From NCBI RefSeq assembly GCF_040611135.1, contig NZ_JBEXNL010000016.1, positions 1 to 64,000 on the forward strand: 64,000 bases of DNA. The letters run 5' to 3'. The DNA comes from Tsukamurella sp040611135. GTDB lineage: Bacteria > Actinomycetota > Actinomycetes > Mycobacteriales > Mycobacteriaceae. Of the stretch, positions 8,425-15,824 are shown piece by piece. The notes under the pieces were generated by a model. The model was not told the origin of the DNA and made no database searches. It saw only the letters and a program-made list of their open reading frames with translations. Within the stretch, counting starts at the first letter, position 1. Every line of letters begins with the position of its first letter. Made by a program: the position numbers and the translations under genes.

Positions 8425-9122
8425 GAGAACTCCTTCTGTGGGGACGTGCGGCGGGCGAGCGCGGGCACGAGGTCGGCCAGCGCGGCCCGGGTGGTTCCGG
8501 GGTCGGTGTGGAGTATTCCGACGATGCCGAGCGCTCGCGCACCGTCGAGGTTGGGCTGTGCGTCGTCGACGAACGCGGTGCGCGCCGCGGCGGCGCCGAG
8601 CCGGTCGAGGGCGACGCGATAGATCTCGGCGTCGGGCTTGCGCAGCCCCACCTCCTCCGAGATCACCACGGTCGAGAAGAGCTCCGCCAGCCGGTCGCGA
8701 GGGTACGCCGTGCCGCTCCCCCAACTGTTGGAGAGCAGCCCGACGGTGACACCCGCGTCGCGCAGGTCCGCCGCGAGCTCCCACATCGCCGGTTCCTCCC
8801 GCGCGCCGGCGAACATGCGCCGCAGCAGGCCGTCGGAGTCGACGGGGGCGCCGCTGCGGGTACTCAGTGCGGCGGCGAACAGGACGTCGAAGTCCGCCTC
8901 GGGCAGCGCCCCCGTCTCCAACCGGTGGATGGGGCTGTCCGCCCGGGCGTCCCGGCCGAGCCAGGCCTTGAGGGTCGCCGTGAACGACGCGGGCACGATG
9001 TCCTCCGCTGAGAGCCACGCCTGTATCGGGCCGCGCATGGGCACGGTCAGGACGCCGCCGAAGTCGAACAGGACGGCGTCGATCTCGCGTCCGGCGGCGG
9101 CGTCGACCTCGCGGCCGCTCAC
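8421..9122 (-). CDS. HAD-superfamily hydrolase
   Basis: A 233-residue haloacid-dehalogenase-like phosphatase. The nucleophile motif is VLFDFGGVLTVPM near residue 16, motif II is LLSNSWGSG, and the lysine/acidic motifs III-IV are GLRKPDAEIYRVAL and FVDDAQPNLDGA. This epoxide-hydrolase-N-terminal-like HAD subfamily is often found with acyl-CoA dehydrogenase/APH operons. The start is a GTG at 9122 overlapping the upstream stop (GTGA). A plausible job is phosphate removal or recycling linked to the APH-like kinase, but the substrate is not evident. In ACAD10 of vertebrates a HAD-like domain is likewise joined to APH and dehydrogenase domains, which makes the co-occurrence meaningful. Confidence 0.85.
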   Translation of the reverse strand: MSGREVDAAAGREIDAVLFDFGGVLTVPMRGPIQAWLSAEDIVPASFTATLKAWLGRDARADSPIHRLETGALPEADFDVLFAAALSTRSGAPVDSDGLLRRMFAGAREEPAMWELAADLRDAGVTVGLLSNSWGSGTAYPRDRLAELFSTVVISEEVGLRKPDAEIYRVALDRLGAAAARTAFVDDAQPNLDGARALGIVGILHTDPGTTRAALADLVPALARRTSPQKEFS

Positions 9123-10108
9123 CGGTCCGCCTGGTAGACGACGCGGCCCACAGTGGTGCCGTCGGCGAGGCGCTGCAGCCCGTCGGGCACCTCGTCGAAG
9201 GAGAGCCGTTCGCTCACCAGCGGATTCACCAGCCCCTTGTCGGCGAGCGCGGTCAGCTCGGTATGGCACTGCTGGATGGCGGCGGGGTCGTACGCGTTGT
9301 ACAACCCCCAGTGCAGCCCCACGATCGAGTAGTTCTTGATGAGGGCGTGGTTCAGCGCGGCCTCCTGGATGGTGCCGCCGGCGAAACCGATGATGAGGAT
9401 CCGGCCCTCGAAGGCGATGCACTTGGTGGAGCGCTGGTACGTGTCGCCGCCGACCGGGTCGTAGATCACGTCGGCGCCGCGGCCGCCGGTCTCGGCCTTG
9501 ACCACCTCCACGAAGTCCTGGGTGTGCCGGTCGATCACGATGTCGGCGCCCAGCGCGCGGGCGACCTCCGCCTTGGCCTCGCCGCCGACGACGCCGATGA
9601 CCTTCGCGCCGGCCGCCTTGCCGAGTTGGATCGCCGCGCTACCGACGCCGCCGGCCGCCGCGTGGACCAGCAGCGTCTCACCGGGCTGCAGGTGCGCCCT
9701 GCGATGGAGGCCGAACCAGCCGGTCTGATAGCCGATGAACAGCGAGGACGCCTGCGCGTCGTCCAGCGATGCCGGGGCCGCGAAGGTCTGTGCTGCGTTC
9801 AACACCGCGTACTCCGCGAACCCGCCGGCGGGCAGCGCCGCGCCGCCGAGGACGCGGTCGCCCACGGCGAAACCGTCGACGCCCTCGCCGAGCGCGGTGA
9901 TCTCGCCGCACAGCTCGACGCCCGGCGTGAACGGAAGGTCCGGCTTGACCTGGTAGAGGCCGCGACACATGAGCACATCGGGGAAGTTCGCCGCCGTCGC
10001 GAAGGTGCGCACCACGACCTGGCCCGCGGCGGGTGCGGGCGTCGGGAGGTCCGCCTCGCGCAGCACCGCGAGCGGCTCGCCCAGTTCCTGTACCTGCCAA
10101 GCCCTCAT
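9119..10108 (-). CDS. NADPH:quinone oxidoreductase-type zinc-less MDR
   Basis: A 329-residue medium-chain reductase of the quinone oxidoreductase/Qor group. The N-terminal GroES-like part contains FTPGVELCGEITALGEGV. The Rossmann motif is LLVHAAAGGVGSAAIQLGKAAGAKVIG, broken here only for description. No structural zinc cysteines are visible. The start chosen is ATG at 10108 (MRAWQVQELGEP), because it overlaps the upstream TGA by 4 bp and gives the normal N-terminus; a longer in-frame reading is less likely. It probably reduces or oxidises an enone or a quinone-like intermediate, or supplies an enoyl reduction in the pathway. Confidence 0.88.
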   Translation of the reverse strand: MRAWQVQELGEPLAVLREADLPTPAPAAGQVVVRTFATAANFPDVLMCRGLYQVKPDLPFTPGVELCGEITALGEGVDGFAVGDRVLGGAALPAGGFAEYAVLNAAQTFAAPASLDDAQASSLFIGYQTGWFGLHRRAHLQPGETLLVHAAAGGVGSAAIQLGKAAGAKVIGVVGGEAKAEVARALGADIVIDRHTQDFVEVVKAETGGRGADVIYDPVGGDTYQRSTKCIAFEGRILIIGFAGGTIQEAALNHALIKNYSIVGLHWGLYNAYDPAAIQQCHTELTALADKGLVNPLVSERLSFDEVPDGLQRLADGTTVGRVVYQADR

Positions 10109-10911
10109 CGCTCGTTCTCCTTCGTCTCGAACCGCTGCTGCAGCTTGTTCATGCCGTGCAACCACTTGTCCGTGGCGGTCGCGCGGGCGGCGTAGTAGCC
10201 CGCCACCTCGGGGTGCGGGAGGATCAGGAAGTCGTCGCCGCCGAGCGCGTCGACGGCCAGGGTCGCGACGTCACCGGGGTCCAGCGCGCTGTCGTGGCTG
10301 AGCAGCTCCTCCAGTTCGCCGGAGCGCTCGAGCATTCCGGTGCGGACCCCCTGGGGGCAGATCGCCTGCACCACGACGCCCTGATGGCGGTAGGTCACCG
10401 ACAGCCATTCGGCGAAGGCCACGGCCGCGTGCTTGGTGACCGAGTACGCGGGGGCACCGATCATCGTGAGCAGGCCCGCTGCCGAGGCGGTGACCACGAA
10501 CCGCCCCTCGCCCGCAGCTACCCATTCCGGGACCAGCAGACGGGCGGCGCGCACGTGCGCCATCACGTTGACGTCGAGCGAGAGCGCCCACTCGGACTCG
10601 GGCGTGTCGAGACCGCGACCGCGATCCACGCCCGCGTTCGCGTACCAGGCGTCGATCGTGCCGAGCTCGCGACGGGCGGTCGCGATGAGAGCGGCGACGC
10701 CCTCCTCAGAGGCCGCGTCACCGGTCACGGCGTGCGCCGTGCCGCCGGCCGCCGCGATCTCGGCGACGGTGCGCGCGGCACCGTCCGCATCGATGTCGGA
10801 GGCCACGACGCGGGCGCCGCGGGCGGCGAGCTCCCGTGCCAGCGCCGCACCGATGCCGTTGCCGGCGCCGGTGACGACGACGCCGCGGCCGTTGGGATCG
10901 AAGGCGGGCAT
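10105..10911 (-). CDS. Short-chain dehydrogenase/reductase
   Basis: A 268-residue classical SDR with the cofactor loop VTGAGNGIGAALARELA at residues 11-27, NAGVD after the fourth strand, the serine in VTASAAGLLTM, and the YSVTK catalytic Tyr/Lys pair. The C-terminal stretch, about 70 residues after the catalytic lysine, resembles the SDRs of mycobacterial lipid operons. It is coupled to the quinone-oxidoreductase gene by an ATGA overlap and lies 3 bp from the first gene of the operon. It likely oxidises a hydroxyl on the CoA-bound or free substrate. The specific substrate is not assignable. Confidence 0.87.
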   Translation of the reverse strand: MPAFDPNGRGVVVTGAGNGIGAALARELAARGARVVASDIDADGAARTVAEIAAAGGTAHAVTGDAASEEGVAALIATARRELGTIDAWYANAGVDRGRGLDTPESEWALSLDVNVMAHVRAARLLVPEWVAAGEGRFVVTASAAGLLTMIGAPAYSVTKHAAVAFAEWLSVTYRHQGVVVQAICPQGVRTGMLERSGELEELLSHDSALDPGDVATLAVDALGGDDFLILPHPEVAGYYAARATATDKWLHGMNKLQQRFETKENER

Positions 10912-10914
10912 GGT

Positions 10915-11667
10915 CTAGACCCCCCCGGTGAGCAGGACGCCGCCGTCGACGGTGAGCGTCTGACCGGTCATCCAGGCGGCGTCGTCCGAGAGCAGGAAGG
11001 CGACGACCGAGCCGATGTCGTCGGGCACGCCGAGCCGCTTGAGCGGGTACGCCGCGGAGACCTGCTCCTCCCGGCCCTCGTACAGGGCCTCGGCGAAGCG
11101 GGTCTTCACGACGGCCGGCGCGACCGCGTTGACGCGGATGTCCGGGCCGAGCTCGACGGCGAGCTCCTCGGTGAGGTGGATGACGGCGGCCTTGGTGACG
11201 CCGTAGAAGGCGATGCCGGGCGCGGGGCGCAGTCCGGCGACCGAGCCGACGTTGACGATCGCGCCGCCGTGCTCCTTCTGCCACGCCGCGTAGACCTTCT
11301 TGGTCCAGGACAGGGTCGAGAGCACGTTGACCTCGAAGATCTTGCGCGCCGCGTCGGTGTCCAGGTCCATGAGCGGGCCGTAGACCGGGTTGATGCCGGT
11401 GTTGTTGACGAAGAAGTCCGCGCTGCCGAAGGTCTCGATCGCGGCGGCGATCGCCTGGTCCTGGTGCTCCGCGTCGTCGCCCGAGCCGGCCACCGCGACC
11501 GCGACCTCCGGGCCGCCCAGTTCGGCGACGGCGGCGTCGAGCGCCTCCCGCTTGCGGGCCGTGATGACGACCTTCGCACCGTCGGCCACCAGCCGCTGAG
11601 CGATGGCCAGGCCGATACCCCGGCTGGCTCCCGTGATGATTGCGGTCTTCCCGGCGAATCGGGTCAT
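10915..11667 (-). CDS. Short-chain dehydrogenase, first gene of the 12-gene operon
   Basis: A 250-residue SDR with ITGASRGIGLAIAQRLV near the N-terminus, VNNTGINPVYGPLMD, VNVGSVAGLRPAPG and the catalytic YGVTK. The ATG at 11667 (MTRFAGKTAIITG) is the natural start. A longer in-frame reading would run through the promoter and the operator and is rejected. The upstream region carries an 18-bp palindromic operator 25 to 42 bp before the start codon, so this gene defines the 5' end of the regulated operon 143-11667. Its predicted role is a 3-hydroxyacyl-CoA or alcohol dehydrogenase. Confidence 0.9.
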   Translation of the reverse strand: MTRFAGKTAIITGASRGIGLAIAQRLVADGAKVVITARKREALDAAVAELGGPEVAVAVAGSGDDAEHQDQAIAAAIETFGSADFFVNNTGINPVYGPLMDLDTDAARKIFEVNVLSTLSWTKKVYAAWQKEHGGAIVNVGSVAGLRPAPGIAFYGVTKAAVIHLTEELAVELGPDIRVNAVAPAVVKTRFAEALYEGREEQVSAAYPLKRLGVPDDIGSVVAFLLSDDAAWMTGQTLTVDGGVLLTGGV

Positions 11668-11691
11668 GCTGCACACCTTCCGTTCAAACTG

Positions 11692-11709
11692 ACTAAGCGC
11701 TCGCTTAGT
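11692..11709. promoter_or_regulatory. TetR-type operator upstream of the catabolic operon
   Basis: Perfect palindrome ACTAAGCG-CT-CGCTTAGT. A 17-of-18 copy occurs at 13118-13135 beside the tetR gene. The position, just before the start of gene 10915-11667, fits repression of the 12-gene operon. Binding by the product of 13248-13862 is inferred from the shared sequence. Confidence 0.8.
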
Positions 11710-11818
11710 TTGTAGCTTAGGACACACCTCGCACGATGACGACCCCTCCGGAGTACGCAGCTCTGTGACTCTTCTCACACAGTACTGAACGCGCTCGCCG
11801 CAGGCCCCCGGAAACGAC

Positions 11819-11851
11819 GGGGCGGCCCGCGCGAAAGGCACGGGCCGCCCC
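11819..11851 (-). terminator. Intrinsic terminator after thiolase
   Basis: Perfect 11-bp stem GGGGCGGCCCG / CGGGCCGCCCC with an 11-nt loop, 20 bp beyond the thiolase stop codon. There is no strong U tract, as is usual in actinobacteria. It separates the thiolase transcript from the operon that begins at 11667. Confidence 0.75.
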
Positions 11852-11870
11852 AGAGCGGTTCAGCGGCGGA

Positions 11871-13088
11871 TCAGCTGAGCCGCTCGATGATCATCGCCAT
11901 GCCCTGGCCGCCGCCGACGCACATCGTCTCGAGGCCGAACTGCTTGTCGTGCCACTGCAGCGAGTTGATGAGCGTGCTGGTGATCCGCGCACCCGTCATG
12001 CCGAACGGGTGACCGACGGCGATCGCGCCGCCGTTGACGTTCACCTTGTCGGCGTCGATGCCCAGGTCGCGGACCGACGGGATCACCTGCGCCGCGAAGG
12101 CCTCGTTGACCTCCATCAGGTCGATGTCGCCGATGGACAGGCCCGCGCGCTGCAGCGCCTGCTTCGACGCCTCGACGGGGCCCAGCCCCATGATCTCGGG
12201 CGAGAGGCCCGTGACGCCGGTGGAGACGATACGGGCGAGCGGCGTGAGGCCCAGCGCCTTGGCCTTGGTGTCCGACATGATCAAGACCGCGGCGGCACCG
12301 TCGTTGAGCGGGCAGCAGTTGCCGGCCGTGACGGTGCCGTCCGGACGGAAGACGGGCTTGAGCCCGGCGATGCCCTCGTAGGTGACGCCTGCACGCGGCC
12401 CGTCGTCGGTGCTGACGACGGTGCCGTCGGCGAGCGTGACGGGGGTGATGTCCTTGGCCCAGAAGCCCGAGGCGATGGCGGCCTCGGCGCGGTTCTGGCT
12501 GCGCACACCCCACTCGTCCTGGTCGTGGCGGCTGACGTTCTTGAACTGAGCGACGTTCTCCGCGGTCTGCCCCATGGCGATGTAGACATCGGGCAGGAGG
12601 CCGTTCTCGCGCGGATCGACCCAGGTCTGCCCACCGGCGGCGAAGGTCGCGGTGCGCGCCTCGGCGTCGGCGAACAGGGCGTTCTTGGTGTCCGGCAGAC
12701 CGTCGGCGTTGCCCTTGATGTAGCGGCTCACGGTCTCGACGCCGCCCGAGAGGAAGACGTCCCCCTCGCCCGCCTTGATGGCATGGAAGGCCATCCGGGT
12801 GGTCTGCAGGCTCGAGCTGCAGTACCGGTTGACGGTGACTCCGGGCAGATGATCGAGACCGGCCTCGACGGCCACGACACGGGCGATGTTGAAGCCCGAC
12901 TCACCGGCCGGCTGGCCGCATCCGAACATCAGGTCGTCGATGTCGCGCGGGTCCAGCTCCGGAACTTTGGCCAGCGCGGCACGCACCATCTGGACCGACA
13001 GGTCGTCCGGTCGGACATCCTTCAGGGAGCCCTTCGCGGCGCGGCCGATGGGCGACCGCGCGGTGGAGACGATGACGGCTTCGGGCAT
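11871..13088 (-). CDS. Acetyl-CoA acyltransferase (thiolase, FadA-like)
   Basis: A 405-residue thiolase that cleaves 3-ketoacyl-CoA with CoA. The acylated cysteine is in NRYCSSSLQTTRMA (about residue 90). The catalytic His is in NGGAIAVGHPFGMTGARI, and the second Cys is in CVGGGQGMAMIIERL at the C-terminus. The start at 13088 (MPEAVIVSTARSPIG) has the Shine-Dalgarno GGAGGT 6 bp upstream; a longer reading to 13112 lacks one. It is transcribed alone, divergent from tetR, with the operator 13118-13135 in its promoter. It provides the last step of the beta-oxidation set encoded by the downstream operon. Confidence 0.93.
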   Translation of the reverse strand: MPEAVIVSTARSPIGRAAKGSLKDVRPDDLSVQMVRAALAKVPELDPRDIDDLMFGCGQPAGESGFNIARVVAVEAGLDHLPGVTVNRYCSSSLQTTRMAFHAIKAGEGDVFLSGGVETVSRYIKGNADGLPDTKNALFADAEARTATFAAGGQTWVDPRENGLLPDVYIAMGQTAENVAQFKNVSRHDQDEWGVRSQNRAEAAIASGFWAKDITPVTLADGTVVSTDDGPRAGVTYEGIAGLKPVFRPDGTVTAGNCCPLNDGAAAVLIMSDTKAKALGLTPLARIVSTGVTGLSPEIMGLGPVEASKQALQRAGLSIGDIDLMEVNEAFAAQVIPSVRDLGIDADKVNVNGGAIAVGHPFGMTGARITSTLINSLQWHDKQFGLETMCVGGGQGMAMIIERLS

Positions 13089-13117
13089 GTGAGACCTCCG
13101 AGTTCGAACCATAAGTA

Positions 13118-13135
13118 ACTAAGCGCTCGCTTAGC
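13118..13135. promoter_or_regulatory. TetR-type operator between thiolase and tetR
   Basis: ACTAAGCG-CT-CGCTTAGC, identical to the operator at 11692-11709 except for the last base. It is 30 bp from the thiolase start codon and 113 bp from that of tetR, in the only intergenic region between these divergent genes. It could serve both thiolase repression and tetR autoregulation. Confidence 0.8.
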
Positions 13136-13247
13136 GGTGTAGCATCCACTCTGCACCACTACGTCGCGAGCGTCAATCCGCCCGCCGCTGTGGTCCCGTT
13201 CACAATAGGCAGACCACTGCGCGGTGGCACACCCGGAAGGGAAGACG

Positions 13248-13862
13248 ATGACCGAACCCGACGCACCGTCCCGCGCGGACGCCACCCGGGCCCGCCTGCT
13301 GGCGGCCGCCGCGGCCGCCTTCGCCGAACGTGGATTCCACGGCACCACCACCCGCGACATCGCCGCAGCGGCAGGCATGAGCCCCGCCGCCGTGTACGTG
13401 CACTACAAGTCCAAAGAGCAACTGCTACATCAACTCTCGAAGGTCGGACACCAGCGGATCATCGAAGCGATCGACGACGTCGACGACGCCGCGGACTCCC
13501 CCGCCGACCGGCTGGCCCGCGCCGTCCGCGCATTCGCCACCCACCACGCGACCGCGCACACCAGCGTGCGCGTCGTCAACTACGAACTCGACGCCCTCAC
13601 CGAGGAGCACCGCGCCGAGATCGGCGCCCTGCGCCGCGAGATCACCCGGCGCATGCGCGCGATCGTGGACGCCGGCGTCGCCGACGGCTCGTTCGACACC
13701 CCCGATCCGCGGATGGCGACGATCGCCGTCCTGTCCAGCGGTATCGACATCGGCCGCTGGTACCACGACGGCGGCGAGATCACCCCGGAGCAGATCGGCG
13801 ACTTCTACGCCGACCTGGCCCTGCGCACCGTCGGTGCAACGACACTGGACACACAGCAGTAG
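13248..13862 (+). CDS. TetR-family repressor of the acyl-CoA catabolic regulon
   Basis: A 204-residue TetR regulator. The N-terminal helix-turn-helix is clear: RARLLAAAAAAFAERGFHG, then TTTRDIAAAAGMSPAAVYVH and YKSKEQLL. The C-terminal ligand domain is unassigned, but acyl-CoA esters are the usual inducers in this setting. The ATG at 13248 has GGAAGGGAAG just upstream, which decides it over an in-frame ATG at 13224. It is divergent from thiolase and 17 bp before an acyl-CoA dehydrogenase that is probably co-transcribed. Two matching palindromes (11692 and 13118) mark the inferred regulon. Confidence 0.9.
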   Translation: MTEPDAPSRADATRARLLAAAAAAFAERGFHGTTTRDIAAAAGMSPAAVYVHYKSKEQLLHQLSKVGHQRIIEAIDDVDDAADSPADRLARAVRAFATHHATAHTSVRVVNYELDALTEEHRAEIGALRREITRRMRAIVDAGVADGSFDTPDPRMATIAVLSSGIDIGRWYHDGGEITPEQIGDFYADLALRTVGATTLDTQQ

Positions 13863-13879
13863 AACCGAAGGAGAACACC

Positions 13880-15037
13880 ATGCTGCGCACCATCTACACC
13901 GAGGACCACGAGGCCTTCCGCGACACGCTTCGCTCGTTCATCGAGGCGGAGGTCGTTCCCCACTACGAGGAGTGGTACGCGAACGGGATCGTGCCGAAGG
14001 AGTTCTACCGCAAGCTCGGCGAGCTGGGCGTGTTCGGCATCGAGGTGCCCGAGGAGTTCGGCGGCGCCGGCGAGCACACCTTCAAGTACGAGGCGATCAT
14101 CGCCGAGGAATGCGCCCGGGCGGGCGTGTCCTTCGGCGGCAGCGGTGTGCACGTCAACCTCTGCCTGCCCTACCTGATGAAGTACTGCACCCAGGAGCAG
14201 AAGGAGCGCTGGCTGCCCGGCTTCGTCGAGGGCACCAACATGTTCGCCATCGCCATGACCGAGCCCGGCACCGGCTCGGACCTGGCCGGCATGAAGAGCA
14301 CCGCCAAACTGTCCGAGGACGGCACCCACTACGTGCTCAACGGCTCCAAGACCTTCATCACCGGTGGCGTCAACGCCGACCGCGTGATCGTGTGCGCACG
14401 CACCTCGCCCGCCACCGCGGAGGACCGCCGCTACGGCATCTCCCTGTTCGTGGTCGACACCACGCTGCCCGGCTACGAGGTGGGCCGCAAGCTCGACAAG
14501 TTGGGCCTGAAGGTCTCGGACACGGCGGAGCTGTCGTTCACCGATGTCAAGGTGCCTACCTCGGACCTGCTCGGCGAGGAGAACCAGGGCTTCGGCTACC
14601 TCGGCCAGAACCTGCCGCAGGAGCGCCTGTCGATCGCCAACGGCGCGTACGCCCAGGCCAAGGCCGCGATCGCGTTCGCGCAGGACTACACGCAGCAGCG
14701 CAACATCTTCGGCAAGCCGGTGGCCTCGTTCCAGAACACCAAGTTCGAGCTCGCGGCGTGCAAGGCGAAGCTCGACGCGATGGAATCCAGCGTGGACCGC
14801 GGCATCGAGCTGCACGACGCCGGCAAGCTGACCGCCGCCGACGCCGCCTCGCTCAAGCTGTTCTGCACCGAGGCCGCGTCCGACATCATCGACCGTTGCC
14901 TGCAGCTGCACGGCGGCTACGGCTACATGAACGAGTACCCGATCGCCCGCCTCTACGCCGACAACCGCGTCAACCGCATCTACGGCGGCACGTCCGAGGT
15001 GATGAAGACGATCATCGCCAAAGACATGGGGCTGTAG
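13880..15037 (+). CDS. Acyl-CoA dehydrogenase
   Basis: A 385-residue acyl-CoA dehydrogenase. It shows FAIAMTEPGTGSDLAGMKST, YVLNGSKTFITGG, the arginine-containing YTQQRNIFGKPVASFQNTKF and the FAD-end motif CLQLHGGYGYMNEYPIARL followed by RIYGGTSEVMKTIIAKDMGL. The catalytic glutamate region is in IYGGTSEV. The start ATG at 13880 has GAAGGAG 7 bp upstream. It is 17 bp downstream of tetR and so probably in the same operon and under the same control. It closely resembles long-chain/FadE enzymes that feed electrons to ETF. It is the fourth FadE of this regulon and the only one on this strand. Confidence 0.93.
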   Translation: MLRTIYTEDHEAFRDTLRSFIEAEVVPHYEEWYANGIVPKEFYRKLGELGVFGIEVPEEFGGAGEHTFKYEAIIAEECARAGVSFGGSGVHVNLCLPYLMKYCTQEQKERWLPGFVEGTNMFAIAMTEPGTGSDLAGMKSTAKLSEDGTHYVLNGSKTFITGGVNADRVIVCARTSPATAEDRRYGISLFVVDTTLPGYEVGRKLDKLGLKVSDTAELSFTDVKVPTSDLLGEENQGFGYLGQNLPQERLSIANGAYAQAKAAIAFAQDYTQQRNIFGKPVASFQNTKFELAACKAKLDAMESSVDRGIELHDAGKLTAADAASLKLFCTEAASDIIDRCLQLHGGYGYMNEYPIARLYADNRVNRIYGGTSEVMKTIIAKDMGL

Positions 15038-15059
15038 CGACGCCTGTGCGCCGCGGTGC

Positions 15060-15824
15060 TTGACTGAGCGCATGGACCTGCTGATCGGCCTGGTCGCGGT
15101 CGCGCTCTTCGGGGCCGCGGTGTGGAACGTGCGGCGTACCGGGCCGGGCTCCGAGCGCATGCTCGGCACCGCCCGGTACGCGCGCGCGTGGGTGCGGGCG
15201 AGTCCCGTCGCCGCCCTCATGTGGCTGGTCGTGATGGCCAACACCGTGATGCTGCTCGGGCTGCCGCGCAGCCTCGGCGAGCAGGTCCTCGAGGCCCACA
15301 GCACCAATCTCGATCAGTTCGGTTCGCACCCACTGCAGTCGCTGGTCACCTCCGCGCTGTGGATCGATCCCGTCGACATCCCGTTCGTCACGCTGATGAC
15401 CCTGGTGGTGCTCGGCCCCGCCGAGCGGTGGCTGGGCCATGTGGGGATGCCCGCCGTGTACTTCGCCGGCAGCGCGACCGCCTCGCTGATCTCGGTACTG
15501 TCCGCGAACCGGCTTCTCGCGCACGGGATCATCACCGACGACCTCGACGTGCAGGGCATGATCGACGTGGGTGTGAGTTACGGCAGCCTCTGCCTGGCCG
15601 GGCTCATGGTCTACCGGATCACGGCGTGGCGCTGGCGCGCAGCGGCGATGGTCGCCCTACCGATCCTGGTGCAGCTGACCATGCCCTTCTTCGGGCTCTA
15701 CTCCACCCTCGGGCACCTGCGCGCGGTCCTGCTCGGCTACCTGCTCTACCCCGTGACCCGGATCCCGTCGATCCGCCGCCGCACCGCGAACTGGACGTGG
15801 CGGTTCCGGGTCACCAGACCTTGA
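15060..15824 (+). CDS. Rhomboid-like multi-pass membrane protein
   Basis: A 254-residue integral membrane protein with about six hydrophobic segments. The arrangement recalls actinobacterial rhomboid-like proteins: a Trp-rich TM2, and GVSYGSLCLAGL where true rhomboids carry the GxSG serine motif, so a Ser is present but in the altered context SYGS. Whether it is proteolytically active is unclear, and many actinobacterial members are considered pseudo-enzymes. The start is a TTG at 15060, 22 bp after the dehydrogenase, with an alternative ATG at 15072. The last 14 bp overlap the convergent metallopeptidase gene. Confidence 0.65.
   Translation: MTERMDLLIGLVAVALFGAAVWNVRRTGPGSERMLGTARYARAWVRASPVAALMWLVVMANTVMLLGLPRSLGEQVLEAHSTNLDQFGSHPLQSLVTSALWIDPVDIPFVTLMTLVVLGPAERWLGHVGMPAVYFAGSATASLISVLSANRLLAHGIITDDLDVQGMIDVGVSYGSLCLAGLMVYRITAWRWRAAAMVALPILVQLTMPFFGLYSTLGHLRAVLLGYLLYPVTRIPSIRRRTANWTWRFRVTRP

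Noticed and set aside
15072..15824. Active rhomboid protease
   Set aside because: The serine motif is altered (SYGS) and the expected catalytic His could not be placed with certainty, so only rhomboid-like is claimed.
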